Part shown: in pieces, positions 26,384 to 36,277 of the stretch
Position numbering within the stretch: the first letter of the stretch is position 1
How the letters are laid out: every line of letters begins with the position of its first letter
Assembly: GCF_900142605.1 (NCBI RefSeq)
Contig: NZ_FRBL01000009.1
Location: forward strand, 248,001-312,000
Reading direction: 5' to 3'
Length of the DNA: 64,000 bases
DNA from: Chitinophaga jiangningensis
GTDB lineage: Bacteria; Bacteroidota; Bacteroidia; Chitinophagales; Chitinophagaceae
Notes under the pieces: generated by a model
Databases searched by the model: none
Told to the model about the DNA's origin: nothing
The model's input: the letters and a program-made list of their open reading frames with translations, nothing else
Position numbers and translations under genes: made by a program

Positions 26384-27379
26384 ATGGCCGTTCGTAAAAC
26401 TGAAAGCCGTATTCCGGCCGGTTTACAGCCATCGGATCTTGGGCAGGCCCTCGTGGCACCTGATAACCGCTGCTGCATGGTTTCCTTCATTCATTCCCCA
26501 CTGGTGCTCAACCGGGAAAACACCTACGTGGTGTTTGTTACCGATGCCGCCCTCGCAGGGAATATAAGCAACTATGAATGGACCTTTACGGAAAACGCCT
26601 CTCCCCCTTCCGTACAAACTACCGAAAGCGGTGAAATCACTTACATTCCACAAGCTACCGGCGATCTGGAAGTAAAAGTTCGCCTGCTGGACGCGGGCGC
26701 TACAGAACAAGCCAGCCTTACCATCTCCCAAAAAATATTTGAATTAAATGAGGAACTGGAAACCCTGATAGCTGCCGCCAAAAACGCAGCCGGTGCTGTA
26801 GAAGGTAATATCGAGGTAGAACGGGAACTCATCAACGATTTCAATACCTATTACCAGGAAGTAGCCCTGCAAAACGCCGAATCGGGAGAAGGCTTTAAAC
26901 AGTTCGTTTTTTCTATGGTATACGACGGGGCACTACAACAGCCTCCCGCTGCGCGCAAGCAACGCCTGGCCGACCTGGCCGCCGCCATAAACGACGGCGC
27001 CGGCGACTATGCCACCCTCGCCACTGCAGGTGCAGGTGTTTGCAGTATACGCCTGTCATCACTGGCCATGATCGTACCGCTGGGTGGCGCCAAGTGGCTC
27101 CCCTGGCAGGAACTGCCCGAAGATGCCAACCAGCGCGCCTTCGCAGATCAGCAGCTCCGCGATGACCTGGGAAAACTGGAGGAAGCCAAACGTATCGACC
27201 TGTTTAATATCGTGCGGTTTCCTAAAAGTAATATCAACTTTTGTGGTCACCTGCTGGAAGCGCTGCGCGACAAATACTTCAGCGGTACCAACTTTTCAGA
27301 TGTGCTCAGCGGCATGTCCGGCACCAGGTCACACTGGATCATGCGCCACTATCGCGAAGGACCGGTAGCACATAGCTAA
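26384..27379 (+). CDS. Operon gene 1: unknown protein with PKD/Ig-like N-terminal domain
   Basis: 331 residues, no signal peptide. After a short N-terminus (about 1-45) comes a beta-rich segment at about 45-125 with the pattern of a PKD/Ig-like fold (YEWTFTENASPPSVQ, then GDLEVKVRLLDAG). A mostly helical middle (about 125-215) leads to a conserved-looking C-terminal part: LPLGG-type IVPLGGAKWLPW, IDLFNIVRFPKSNINFCGHL and GTRSHWIMRHYREGP. I do not recognise a named family. It opens the six-gene operon, 40 bases before gene 2. The FPKSN...WIMRHYREGP block has the look of a structural or interaction domain rather than an enzyme, since no catalytic motif is obvious. Function unknown. Confidence 0.8.
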   Translation: MAVRKTESRIPAGLQPSDLGQALVAPDNRCCMVSFIHSPLVLNRENTYVVFVTDAALAGNISNYEWTFTENASPPSVQTTESGEITYIPQATGDLEVKVRLLDAGATEQASLTISQKIFELNEELETLIAAAKNAAGAVEGNIEVERELINDFNTYYQEVALQNAESGEGFKQFVFSMVYDGALQQPPAARKQRLADLAAAINDGAGDYATLATAGAGVCSIRLSSLAMIVPLGGAKWLPWQELPEDANQRAFADQQLRDDLGKLEEAKRIDLFNIVRFPKSNINFCGHLLEALRDKYFSGTNFSDVLSGMSGTRSHWIMRHYREGPVAHS

Positions 27380-27419
27380 TCCCCCCTTTTTGTTCACCGA
27401 TTAAAGACAACAACCTTCC

Positions 27420-29516
27420 ATGTGTAAATCTTCAAAAGGTACAAAAACAGCCAACCCGGCATTGGAAGAAAAGCGTAAAATTAAACCGGCTACCGACAGT
27501 GGCGGCGGCGGTGGGAATGGTGGCGGAGGAAACGGCAGTGGTGGCGGCAGCCCTAACCAGGAAGCCGGCTCGCCTCCTGCGATTATATATGAACCGGACT
27601 TCGCTCCTCAACTGACCTTTATTGCCTACGGCCCCAGCGATGGGTTTATTAAAGTGGCCAAGAAATACCATACGCAGGCAGGACTTAACCCCGTAGATGT
27701 CACTTCCTTTGAGGACATGGTGATGAAGCTGTCGCAGGATACCGGCTTAATTAACCGGATGCGCATCGTGTCGCATGTATATGTTTCCACCGACGTGCTG
27801 GACGATCCCGCCAACATGAAACTCCCTTTCCTGCAAGGCGCCTCCCGCAACTCACTGAAAAGATATTTCACCGGCTTTGCCGGCACCCCTATGGAAGCAC
27901 TGCGGGCCATGATGACATTTGAATATACTTCCTTCTCCGACCTCACCATCTACATATGCCAAAACACGGGTGGAGAAGTGATGATATCCGCAAAAAATGC
28001 CGGCAACAGCACCATCTTTAATAAAATACCAACCGACCCGCTGGGAGAACCCACCAGCGCTCAAATGAACGATTTCCTGCGGATTTGTATGAGCAAGTGG
28101 TTAATCTCCAAACAGCCTGCACAGCCCCACTACGCTGCGTTTAATCAGGCTTACGACCTGCTGCTGGCAGATGTAATGCCCAAGCTGGTGGGCACACTCA
28201 CCGCTGCTGAACTCAATACCATCCGCGACGCAATAATGGCCATCGCTGCCGCTTCTTTTAAAGAAGCATCCCCCGGCAAACCTGCCATATTTGCCGCAGA
28301 CCTCATCAAGGCTATCGCCGTCATACAGGCAGGCACCTTTCAGGCTAAGCTGAAGGACGTCAGAAAACGCTTTGATAAAAACAGCAAAATAGATATCCGC
28401 GGTTGCCAGATAGGACGAGACCAGGAGTTCCTGAAAGCCATCCAGTTGTTCTTTGGTATGGACGCAGTGAACCGCCCCGCAGTATCTGGCCCTGAATGGT
28501 ATCAGCATTTTAATGCACTGGCACCCGCACCACAGCAGGATGACGGCAATATCAAATCACTGTATAACAGTGGCATTTCCGGTGAATATACGAGCGCGGA
28601 AATGCAGGCGTTCTTTAATAAATGGGCAGATGCCGTTGGCATTAAAAATAATCATCTCACTTTTTGGCAAACCACGTTCGGTAAAGGTGCGCTGGAGTTC
28701 ACCGCGTTAGACTGGCGCAGTGGATTACCCACCACTACCGTGCCGGTGCCGCGACTACAAAGTATGGGCACCGCCAACTACGGCGACCTCCTGAAAAAAA
28801 TCGGCTCCACATTTTTCCTCGCCGCTTCTACCGCACTCACCGCGGGTGATCTCAGTGGCATTACGCCATTGCTGCCACAATGCAGTACCTGGAGTACTCA
28901 GCTCAATGCGGAGGTGCCGGATGCCGCCACAGAAACAGATCTGAAGGCCACCCTGGCGAACTATAAAGTCATATACGAAAAACTGGATAAACGTTTCGGT
29001 GGGGGTACCCCACCAACAGAAGCACAACGCATTATTCCATCCACCGTGCCCACGCCATTAACGGTGACGGATGTACGTAATTTTCAAACGAAGCTGAAAC
29101 AATTTATAGACACCAATACCAATTCCCGGCTGTTGAAAGTGAAGAAACTGATGGACGCCGCCCTGGCCAAAGTACAGGATGGTCCTGCAAAAATGCGCTA
29201 CTACCTGGGACTCGGACTGGCATTTCTCGTTTATAACGCCGCAGCCACCAACGTAAATGTGAACCGGTTGATTTTCGTGAAGGATTCCGGCGCTGATGCC
29301 GCAGGCCGGCAAACAGATGCCGTTAAATTCTGGATAAGGGCACAGTGGAAAGGCATTATCCCGGCAGACATTGGAAAGAACGTCGTATATCCGGATGGGT
29401 TAGAAACGCCCTGGGTGGTGGAAAAACACCAGCCTGGTGCCGGTCTCACCCTTCCTCCCTACCTCATTAGCCCCACACCTGAGTTCCAGGCAAAAATAAT
29501 TACGATTAATCCGTAA
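27420..29516 (+). CDS. Operon gene 2: unknown protein with possible caspase-like His/Cys pair
   Basis: 698 residues. A low-complexity Gly/Ser/Asn linker covers about residues 20-45. Then a possible alpha/beta domain begins with LTFIAYGPSDGFIKVAKKY. It contains RMRIVSHVYVST with His119 and, after a long helical insertion (about 190-320), KIDIRGCQIGRDQEFLKAIQ with Cys329 and then PAVSGPEWYQHF. In clan CD (caspase-like) families such as DUF4347 a His after a hydrophobic strand and a Cys in a strand ending G-C are the catalytic pair. Here the usual Gly after His is Val, so activity is uncertain and the assignment is inference. The C-terminal half (about 380-698) is helical with no recognised domain. 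No signal peptide. The stop is 9 bases before gene 3. Confidence 0.8.
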   Translation: MCKSSKGTKTANPALEEKRKIKPATDSGGGGGNGGGGNGSGGGSPNQEAGSPPAIIYEPDFAPQLTFIAYGPSDGFIKVAKKYHTQAGLNPVDVTSFEDMVMKLSQDTGLINRMRIVSHVYVSTDVLDDPANMKLPFLQGASRNSLKRYFTGFAGTPMEALRAMMTFEYTSFSDLTIYICQNTGGEVMISAKNAGNSTIFNKIPTDPLGEPTSAQMNDFLRICMSKWLISKQPAQPHYAAFNQAYDLLLADVMPKLVGTLTAAELNTIRDAIMAIAAASFKEASPGKPAIFAADLIKAIAVIQAGTFQAKLKDVRKRFDKNSKIDIRGCQIGRDQEFLKAIQLFFGMDAVNRPAVSGPEWYQHFNALAPAPQQDDGNIKSLYNSGISGEYTSAEMQAFFNKWADAVGIKNNHLTFWQTTFGKGALEFTALDWRSGLPTTTVPVPRLQSMGTANYGDLLKKIGSTFFLAASTALTAGDLSGITPLLPQCSTWSTQLNAEVPDAATETDLKATLANYKVIYEKLDKRFGGGTPPTEAQRIIPSTVPTPLTVTDVRNFQTKLKQFIDTNTNSRLLKVKKLMDAALAKVQDGPAKMRYYLGLGLAFLVYNAAATNVNVNRLIFVKDSGADAAGRQTDAVKFWIRAQWKGIIPADIGKNVVYPDGLETPWVVEKHQPGAGLTLPPYLISPTPEFQAKIITINP

Positions 29517-29525
29517 ATCATCCGC

Positions 29526-32500
29526 ATGTCACAGCAAGCATTACAGTCCATACTCACACAGGCAGCGCTGGCCATCTCACCATTGCGGGGCCTTACCACT
29601 CCGGAAAAGGCCATCGCCTTTTTCCAGAAGATGGGATATAACTTCCCCGGCGGCGCTTTTGGCAATGCACTGGGAGGCGCCGCCACACAAGGACGGGAGC
29701 TGGTAAACGCTGTACAGCAGCTGGCTGCGGCCAATACGGAAACCGCAGTGCTGGCAGCCATCGCTAACCTGTTTGTAAAATTTGGCGCCACTGTTCATGC
29801 CATCCAGGCACTGCAATCACAACTGCAATCAGGCCCCGGCGGAGGACTACCGCATATCGGCGATCTATCTCTCCGGCTTACCGACTACCTCCTGCTGGAC
29901 TATCTCGACAATAAAATGCCGCAGCTCCACGCGACCATGCTGGTGCTCGGACTCATAGAACATGACCCCTCCCCGCAACCCAATCAATCGCAACGCGTAG
30001 TACACTGGGATCGGCTGGGATTGCTCTTTAGTCACCCGCAGCAATTATTTGATGCAGCCTATCAATGGAATACCGCTTTCGACGCTGAGAAATTTTTGTC
30101 GCGGCTGGAACTGCTGATGCGCGCAGCACAGCTACCGGGAGGCTTATATCCACAGGCAGATACCACCCGCACCATACTGGGCAATACCACCCCCAACCTC
30201 CCGGAACTCCGGTTCCCGCTTTTCCAGAAAGGCCTTACCAAAGCCACATACAGCCAGTTTGGGCTTACCTTTTCGCCCGCAGAAGGTGTGAGCGGCAAAA
30301 AGAAAGGAATGGCCGTACTACCTTATCTCATGGGCGGCGCAGCCTTTGATTTTGATGTGTGCGACCGCGGGCAACTGCTATTTGAATCCACCGCAGATAT
30401 AAAAGGTGTAGGCATAGTAGTTAGACCTCCCTTTGATGTACAAGGCATCCTGAACCTCGTAAGTGCGTTTCATGCAGCCATTACCATCAAAGAAAAGCCG
30501 GAAAAAGCTGCCGAAATGGTGCTGATAGGCTCCGCCGGCGGCACCAGGCTGGCGATACAGGGACTCTCTGCCAAATGGTACCTGGAAAATCCGCAGGGGA
30601 AACTGGACGTAGGCGTAGAAGGTGAAATACAAGCCATCCGGCTCGTAGTCAAAGGAGGTGAAGGGGATGGCTTCCTCGCAAAAGTATTATCCGCCCTCAA
30701 CATACAGGCCGAAGCAAATATCGCTTTAGGTTTTAGTCTGCTCCACGGATTTACCATCCGCGGCGGCGCCCAGCTGGCCATAGAACTGGCCGTGCATATC
30801 GACCTTGGCCCACTCAGCATCAACAGTCTGCGACTTACCCTTAAACCTACCGGTGAACAAATAGGATTAGATGCCGGTGTGGTATTGAAACTGGCGTTAG
30901 GCCCGCTGACGGCCACAGTGGAAAACATCGGGCTCTCCGCCGCACTACAGTTTAAGAAGGGTAATCTTGGCCCCGCCAACCTGGACGTAGGCTTCAAGCC
31001 GCCAAATGGTGTAGGACTCGCCATCGACGCAGGCGTTGTGAAAGGTGGCGGCTACCTCTTTTTTGATTTCGACAGGGAAGAATATGCCGGTGCACTGGAA
31101 TTGACCTTCAGCGAAATCGTGTCGCTGAAAGCTATCGGTATCATCACCACCAAAATGCCGGATGGCAGCAAAGGCTTCTCGCTGCTCATTATCATCTCCG
31201 CGGAATTTGGCACCGGCCTCCAACTAGGCTTTGGTTTCGTACTCCTCGGCGTAGGCGGCCTCCTGGGCCTGAACCGCACCATGAAGTTGCAAGCCCTTGC
31301 CGATGGCGTGCGTACGGGTGGTATCAATGGCATCATGTTCCCAACCAACATCGTTGAAAATGCACCACGCATCATCAGCGATCTCCGCAACTTTTTCCCG
31401 CCGGAAGAAGGAAAATTCCTCATAGGCCCCATGGCCAAACTGGGCTGGGGAACACCAGCACTCATCAGTGTATCCTTAGGAATTATCATAGAAATACCCG
31501 GCAACATCGCTATCATAGGTGTGCTGAAAGTAGCGCTGCCAGTGGAAGATGCGGCGTTGATCGTATTACAGATCAACTTCATCGGCGCCATTGAATTCGA
31601 TAAAAGCAGGTTATGGTTTTTCGCCAGCCTGTACGACTCCCGTATTCTCTGGATCACTTTACAGGGTGAGATGGGATTGCTGGTAGCCTGGGGCGACGAC
31701 GCTAATTTTGTGGTGAGCGTAGGCGGATTCCATCCGGCATTCAACCCGCCACCATTGCCATTCCCGAATCCTGTACGCCTCTCCCTCAACATCCTCGATA
31801 CCAGCTGGGGTAGAATACGCGTGATGGCCTATTTTGCCGTAACCTCCAACACCGTGCAGTTTGGCGCACACGCTGAATTATACTTTGGCTTCAGTGCTTT
31901 CCATATAGAAGGAGAACTGGGATTTGATGCACTCTTTCAATTCTCGCCGTTCTATTTCATCATTGAAGTATCGCTTTCCCTCTCGGTGAAAGTATTTGGT
32001 ATCGGCCTCTTCAGCGTGCGCGTACGCATGTCGCTCGATGGCCCTACGCCATATCATGTAAAAGGTACCGGCTCCATTTCCATCCTGTTCTTCGACATTG
32101 ATGTAGACTTCGAATTCAGCTGGGGCGATAGTGCCAACACTACCCTGCCACCGGTAGAAGTGATGCCATTGGTGAAAAAAGAATTTGATAAGCTGGAAAA
32201 CTGGAAGGCACAGTTACCGGAAGGCAACAACCTGCTGGTATCGCTGCGCACCATCGATACCAATGCGGAACTGGTGTTGCATCCGCTCGGTGTTTTACAG
32301 GTGAGCCAGCGCTTTATTCCGCTGGAATTACCGCTGGATAAAGTAGGCACCCAAAAGCCATCTGACGCTAACCGGTTTACCGTTACTGCTGATCCGGCAG
32401 CCGGGCTGGCACCGGTGAATAAGATGAAAGCACCGTTCGCCATGGCACAGTTCCAGAACATGAGCAACGATCAAAAGCTTGCACGACCATCTTTCGAAAA

Positions 32501-32921
32501 AGAAAACAGCGGGCTGGAACTATCTGTAGCAGGACCTTTGCTGAATACCGGCCGTGCCGTGAAACGCATAGTACGCTATGAGCTGATTACCATAGACACC
32601 AATTATAAACGGTTTGTGAAAAAGTATTTCCGCTTTATCAGCGGTACGCTCTTCCGCCACTTCCTCAAAGGCAATGCAGCAGCACTGAGTACACTTTCTA
32701 AAAAGTCGAAGTCGCAGCTGCAACCATTTGAAGATAAAATCAAAACGCAACAATCAGGTTACGCGGTGGCCAATCAGTCCGACAACAAAGCTTTCCATGC
32801 TGCCACTTTCGAAAGTGAAGCACAGGCAAGGGCTTATATGCAGCAACAGGTAGCCCTGCATCCTAACCTGAAAGAAGCAATTCACGTTATTCCCCAGCAC
32901 GAAATAAATACAGCCGCATGA
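29526..32921 (+). CDS. Operon gene 3: DUF6603-like giant beta-rich protein
   Basis: 1131 residues, no signal peptide. After a helical N-terminal region (about 1-230) the protein becomes a long run of amphipathic, Gly-rich beta strands (about 250-880), such as LELTFSEIVSLKAIGIIT, LQLGFGFVLLGVGGLLGLN and FGAHAELYFGFSAFHIEGEL, with a conserved middle GLNRTMKLQALADGVRTGG. From memory this matches the uncharacterised family DUF6603; I could not search to confirm it. The pattern of alternating hydrophobic positions resembles long beta-groove or barrel proteins that hold lipid, but that is only inference. The C-terminal 250 residues are more polar and end in AYMQQQVALHPNLKEA, which resembles the end of a helical adaptor. 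Its stop overlaps the start of gene 4 by four bases, so translation is coupled. Confidence 0.82.
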   Translation: MSQQALQSILTQAALAISPLRGLTTPEKAIAFFQKMGYNFPGGAFGNALGGAATQGRELVNAVQQLAAANTETAVLAAIANLFVKFGATVHAIQALQSQLQSGPGGGLPHIGDLSLRLTDYLLLDYLDNKMPQLHATMLVLGLIEHDPSPQPNQSQRVVHWDRLGLLFSHPQQLFDAAYQWNTAFDAEKFLSRLELLMRAAQLPGGLYPQADTTRTILGNTTPNLPELRFPLFQKGLTKATYSQFGLTFSPAEGVSGKKKGMAVLPYLMGGAAFDFDVCDRGQLLFESTADIKGVGIVVRPPFDVQGILNLVSAFHAAITIKEKPEKAAEMVLIGSAGGTRLAIQGLSAKWYLENPQGKLDVGVEGEIQAIRLVVKGGEGDGFLAKVLSALNIQAEANIALGFSLLHGFTIRGGAQLAIELAVHIDLGPLSINSLRLTLKPTGEQIGLDAGVVLKLALGPLTATVENIGLSAALQFKKGNLGPANLDVGFKPPNGVGLAIDAGVVKGGGYLFFDFDREEYAGALELTFSEIVSLKAIGIITTKMPDGSKGFSLLIIISAEFGTGLQLGFGFVLLGVGGLLGLNRTMKLQALADGVRTGGINGIMFPTNIVENAPRIISDLRNFFPPEEGKFLIGPMAKLGWGTPALISVSLGIIIEIPGNIAIIGVLKVALPVEDAALIVLQINFIGAIEFDKSRLWFFASLYDSRILWITLQGEMGLLVAWGDDANFVVSVGGFHPAFNPPPLPFPNPVRLSLNILDTSWGRIRVMAYFAVTSNTVQFGAHAELYFGFSAFHIEGELGFDALFQFSPFYFIIEVSLSLSVKVFGIGLFSVRVRMSLDGPTPYHVKGTGSISILFFDIDVDFEFSWGDSANTTLPPVEVMPLVKKEFDKLENWKAQLPEGNNLLVSLRTIDTNAELVLHPLGVLQVSQRFIPLELPLDKVGTQKPSDANRFTVTADPAAGLAPVNKMKAPFAMAQFQNMSNDQKLARPSFEKENSGLELSVAGPLLNTGRAVKRIVRYELITIDTNYKRFVKKYFRFISGTLFRHFLKGNAAALSTLSKKSKSQLQPFEDKIKTQQSGYAVANQSDNKAFHAATFESEAQARAYMQQQVALHPNLKEAIHVIPQHEINTAA

Positions 32922-35900
32922 GTAATATAGCCACATATACTTTCCTGCCCTGGATGCGCTCCGGCGTGGCCAACAAAATCAGCAGCGCCGATAAGGACCC
33001 GGGGGTGCGCGTGCGTGCCACCATCGCTATTAAACTGAAGGTAGAAGGTAATAAGCCCGACGGCGGTGTACTCACGGAGCCTATCACCAAAAACATCCAG
33101 CTGTACGGCCCGGGCGATATTATTGGTATTGAGGCGAGAGCCATCATCAAAACGGACCCGCATAACTGGATCACCAACTTTGAGCCGAACTACCTGCCGT
33201 ATGTTGATTTTTATGATGAGGACTTTCCGTGGAGATATACACCCGCAGCACCGGATAACAAGGATCGCCTGCGTCCATGGATCACGCTGGTGGTGCTGGA
33301 AGAAGGCGCTTTTAAAGAAGCGACCAATATCAAGGATAAGCCGCTCCCCTATATCACGGTGGACAAGGCCGCGGAAAAATTTCCGCCCGCAGATCAGTTG
33401 TGGGCATGGGCACACGTGCATGTAAACGAAAGCATGCTGGACAGGATTGTATCGCAACCGGTGGACCACAACGCCGTGGTGAATACGCTGAACAATATAT
33501 TGAAAAATGATCCTGATCATGCAAATTCCCGCCTGTTGTGTCCTATAAAGCTGAAAGAGAATACAGCCTATCATGCGTTTATTATCCCAACCTTCGAAAC
33601 TGGCCGCCTGGCAGGACTCGGGGCTGACATGACAGATGACAATATTCCCGCCGCCGTTTTTGCTACGATGTCCGCCTGGGCCGACTACAACGGCCGGCCT
33701 GATACCGCCAGCTTTCCTTATTACTACCGCTGGCATTTCCGCACGGGCAGCAAGGGCGATTTCGAATACCTGGTGCGCCTGCTCAAGCCCAATCCGGTTG
33801 ATAACCGCGTAGGCCGCCGGGATATGGATACCCAGGCACCAGGCAGTAATATCCACGGCATTCCTGAGCTGGGTGGTATATTGCGACTGGGCGGCGCCTT
33901 GCAGGTACCTTTTAGTACCATGAAGCCGGCGGACAAAGAAGAAGTACTAAAGTACAATAACTGGGATCACCCCGGTTATCCGCATGCGTTTCAGCATGAC
34001 CTGGCACAATTCATCAATCTCGCTGACGACTATACGAAAAATACTTCGAAGGACGCTAACAGCAATACCTCGCTGGAAAACGTGCAGGATGACGTGGACC
34101 CGTTGATTACCGCGCCTCTGTACGGCCGCTGGCATGCGCTGACCGAAAGGCTCCTCTATAAAGATGATGGCAGCAATGCCCCCAATAATCAAAACTGGAT
34201 TCACCAGCTGAACCTGGACCCTCGCTGGCGTGTAGCCGCCGGGTTTGGAACTAAAGTGATTCAGACCAAGCAGGAAGACTATATGAGCGCCGCCTGGCAA
34301 CAGGTGGGCGACATCCTGGAAGCCAACCGCCGCCTTCGTTTTGGCCGCTTTGCACAACGAACATCCTATAGCTGGTATGAACAACATATTGCTACGCATA
34401 TTTACAACAGGCCGGATAAGGCGTTACAATTTACCGCTCCACTGCAAAAGCGTTTGCTGGCCAATAATGTTACCGTCTATCACCAGGTGGATAAAAGCGT
34501 ATTATCCCGCTCCCTCACGTCCACCACAATACGAAAAGTTTTAAGACCCGGTGGCAGGGTGATGAAACTGCAGCCATTTACAGATGCGGCCACAGGTGAT
34601 AATATCCTCACTCGGGTAAATAGTGGAGAAGTGCCGCTGGTATTACCTAAAATTGATCCGCCGGCATTACCCACTCCCTCACAACTGGCAGATGCAGCGC
34701 AACCAGCCACCAAGCTGCCACCCTGGCTGGTGAGTGTGTTAAAGCAGTTTAAAAAATGGCGCATAGCCGTGATTATATTGATACTCCTGTTGCTGCTGGT
34801 AATGCTGCTCAGCGGCTTCTCCCCTGCTGTTACCGCAATAACGGGTATAGCAATTGTAGCGCTGATTTGGTTTTGGTTATTGGCTGGGAAGTGGGAAAAG
34901 GCAAAAGCCGGCGCCGATTCCATACGACCGGAAAACCAAACGCCGGAGTCGGTGGACGATATGCCGAAGGTGCCCAACTTTGAGATCACCTTACCGGGAG
35001 ATAATACCGTATTCACGCCAGGTGCTACTGACAGCGCAGAAGCAGTAATTTACAAGGAAGCAATTAAAGAAGCGGCCATCCTCATGCAGGGGAACCGCGA
35101 AGAAGGAAGAATTCCCACCAGGCCTACCCTGGATTTACCCGTACTGGCGGATACGATCTTCAAAGCAATTGATCCCGGTGTGACCATTCCTAAACTGATT
35201 TTCGGCGGTATCAGCATCCCTGAAAGGATCCGCATCAGGATGGTAGAATTGTTTGATGAGGTAATGGCCTATCCTGTCATCGATGTGCCGATGTACAAAC
35301 CGCTGACTGATATTTCTTCGGAACTTTTTCTCCCCAATATCAATCTCATCTCCCAAAATACTATATCACTGCTGGAAACAAACCAACCGTTTATAGAGGC
35401 TTATATGGTTGGTGTGAATCATGAGTTTGTACGTGAGCTGGTATGGCGGGAATACCCTACAGATAACCGCGCCAGCAGCTTCCGGCAGTTCTGGGATGTG
35501 AGTACCTTCCTTAATGTGGACGACTCCCTGAACAGCGAACAGTTGAAAGAAAAGCTACGGGATATACCACCTTTGCATAAGTGGTCGCGATACTCTAAAA
35601 TAGGCACCCATGATAACCGGGAAACCAATGGCCCGCAGGAAGAGGATGTAGTGCTGGTGATACGCGGCGAGCTGTTGAAAAAATACCCTAACGCTGTTAT
35701 CTACGCGCAGAAAGCACAGTGGCAGATGAAAGACGGTAAAATTGATAATAAGGTAGAGCGGATACTGGTGCCATTGTCGGACGCGGAAGAAGACAAGCCT
35801 CCATTAAGCAAAGTAAAAACGCCTTTGTACGAAGCAAAAGTTTCACCCGATATCTACTTCTTCGGATTTGACCTGACGGCCTCCGAAGCTAAAGGGGGCG

Positions 35901-36265
35901 ATGGTACTAAGCCGGAAGACATCAACAACGCCGGCTGGTTCTTCTGCATTAAGGAAAGACCTGGTGAATGCCGTTTCGGACTGGATATTGATGCAGACAA
36001 AACACCGAATGTATGGAACGACCTCGGCTGGGACAACCTGGTGCCTGGCGCCAAAGGTGGAGAAATGATTAAGATCAACAGCAGTCTGGGACTTACGCCT
36101 CCTAACCTGGCAAATGAACCCGAAAAGAAAGACCAGTATGACGACGACGTCAATGTTACCTGGAACGCCGATATGAGCGCCGCTGAGGTGGCCTACATCC
36201 TTTACCAGGTGCCGGTACTGGTAGCAGTACACGCTTCCGAAATGTTACCTAAAACTTCCGCGTAA
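32918..36265 (+). CDS. Operon gene 4: unknown 1115-residue protein with internal membrane hairpin
   Basis: No signal peptide. The N-terminal part (about 1-560) contains a block NFEPNYLPYVDFYDEDFPWR followed by RLRPWITLVVLEEGAF that I believe recurs in uncharacterised proteins of other phyla (memory, not checked). At about residues 613-657 there are two adjacent hydrophobic segments (WRIAVIILILLLLLVMLLSG, then VTAITGIAIVALIWFWLLAG), which predicts a membrane hairpin with both large soluble halves on the same side. The second half (about 680-1115) has LVWREYPTDNRASSFRQFWD and FGFDLTASEAKGG. This is the only product of the operon with clear membrane segments, so it is the likely membrane anchor of whatever the others form. 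The stop lies 12 bases before gene 5. Confidence 0.82.
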   Translation: MSNIATYTFLPWMRSGVANKISSADKDPGVRVRATIAIKLKVEGNKPDGGVLTEPITKNIQLYGPGDIIGIEARAIIKTDPHNWITNFEPNYLPYVDFYDEDFPWRYTPAAPDNKDRLRPWITLVVLEEGAFKEATNIKDKPLPYITVDKAAEKFPPADQLWAWAHVHVNESMLDRIVSQPVDHNAVVNTLNNILKNDPDHANSRLLCPIKLKENTAYHAFIIPTFETGRLAGLGADMTDDNIPAAVFATMSAWADYNGRPDTASFPYYYRWHFRTGSKGDFEYLVRLLKPNPVDNRVGRRDMDTQAPGSNIHGIPELGGILRLGGALQVPFSTMKPADKEEVLKYNNWDHPGYPHAFQHDLAQFINLADDYTKNTSKDANSNTSLENVQDDVDPLITAPLYGRWHALTERLLYKDDGSNAPNNQNWIHQLNLDPRWRVAAGFGTKVIQTKQEDYMSAAWQQVGDILEANRRLRFGRFAQRTSYSWYEQHIATHIYNRPDKALQFTAPLQKRLLANNVTVYHQVDKSVLSRSLTSTTIRKVLRPGGRVMKLQPFTDAATGDNILTRVNSGEVPLVLPKIDPPALPTPSQLADAAQPATKLPPWLVSVLKQFKKWRIAVIILILLLLLVMLLSGFSPAVTAITGIAIVALIWFWLLAGKWEKAKAGADSIRPENQTPESVDDMPKVPNFEITLPGDNTVFTPGATDSAEAVIYKEAIKEAAILMQGNREEGRIPTRPTLDLPVLADTIFKAIDPGVTIPKLIFGGISIPERIRIRMVELFDEVMAYPVIDVPMYKPLTDISSELFLPNINLISQNTISLLETNQPFIEAYMVGVNHEFVRELVWREYPTDNRASSFRQFWDVSTFLNVDDSLNSEQLKEKLRDIPPLHKWSRYSKIGTHDNRETNGPQEEDVVLVIRGELLKKYPNAVIYAQKAQWQMKDGKIDNKVERILVPLSDAEEDKPPLSKVKTPLYEAKVSPDIYFFGFDLTASEAKGGDGTKPEDINNAGWFFCIKERPGECRFGLDIDADKTPNVWNDLGWDNLVPGAKGGEMIKINSSLGLTPPNLANEPEKKDQYDDDVNVTWNADMSAAEVAYILYQVPVLVAVHASEMLPKTSA

Positions 36266-36277
36266 ACGAAAAATAAC

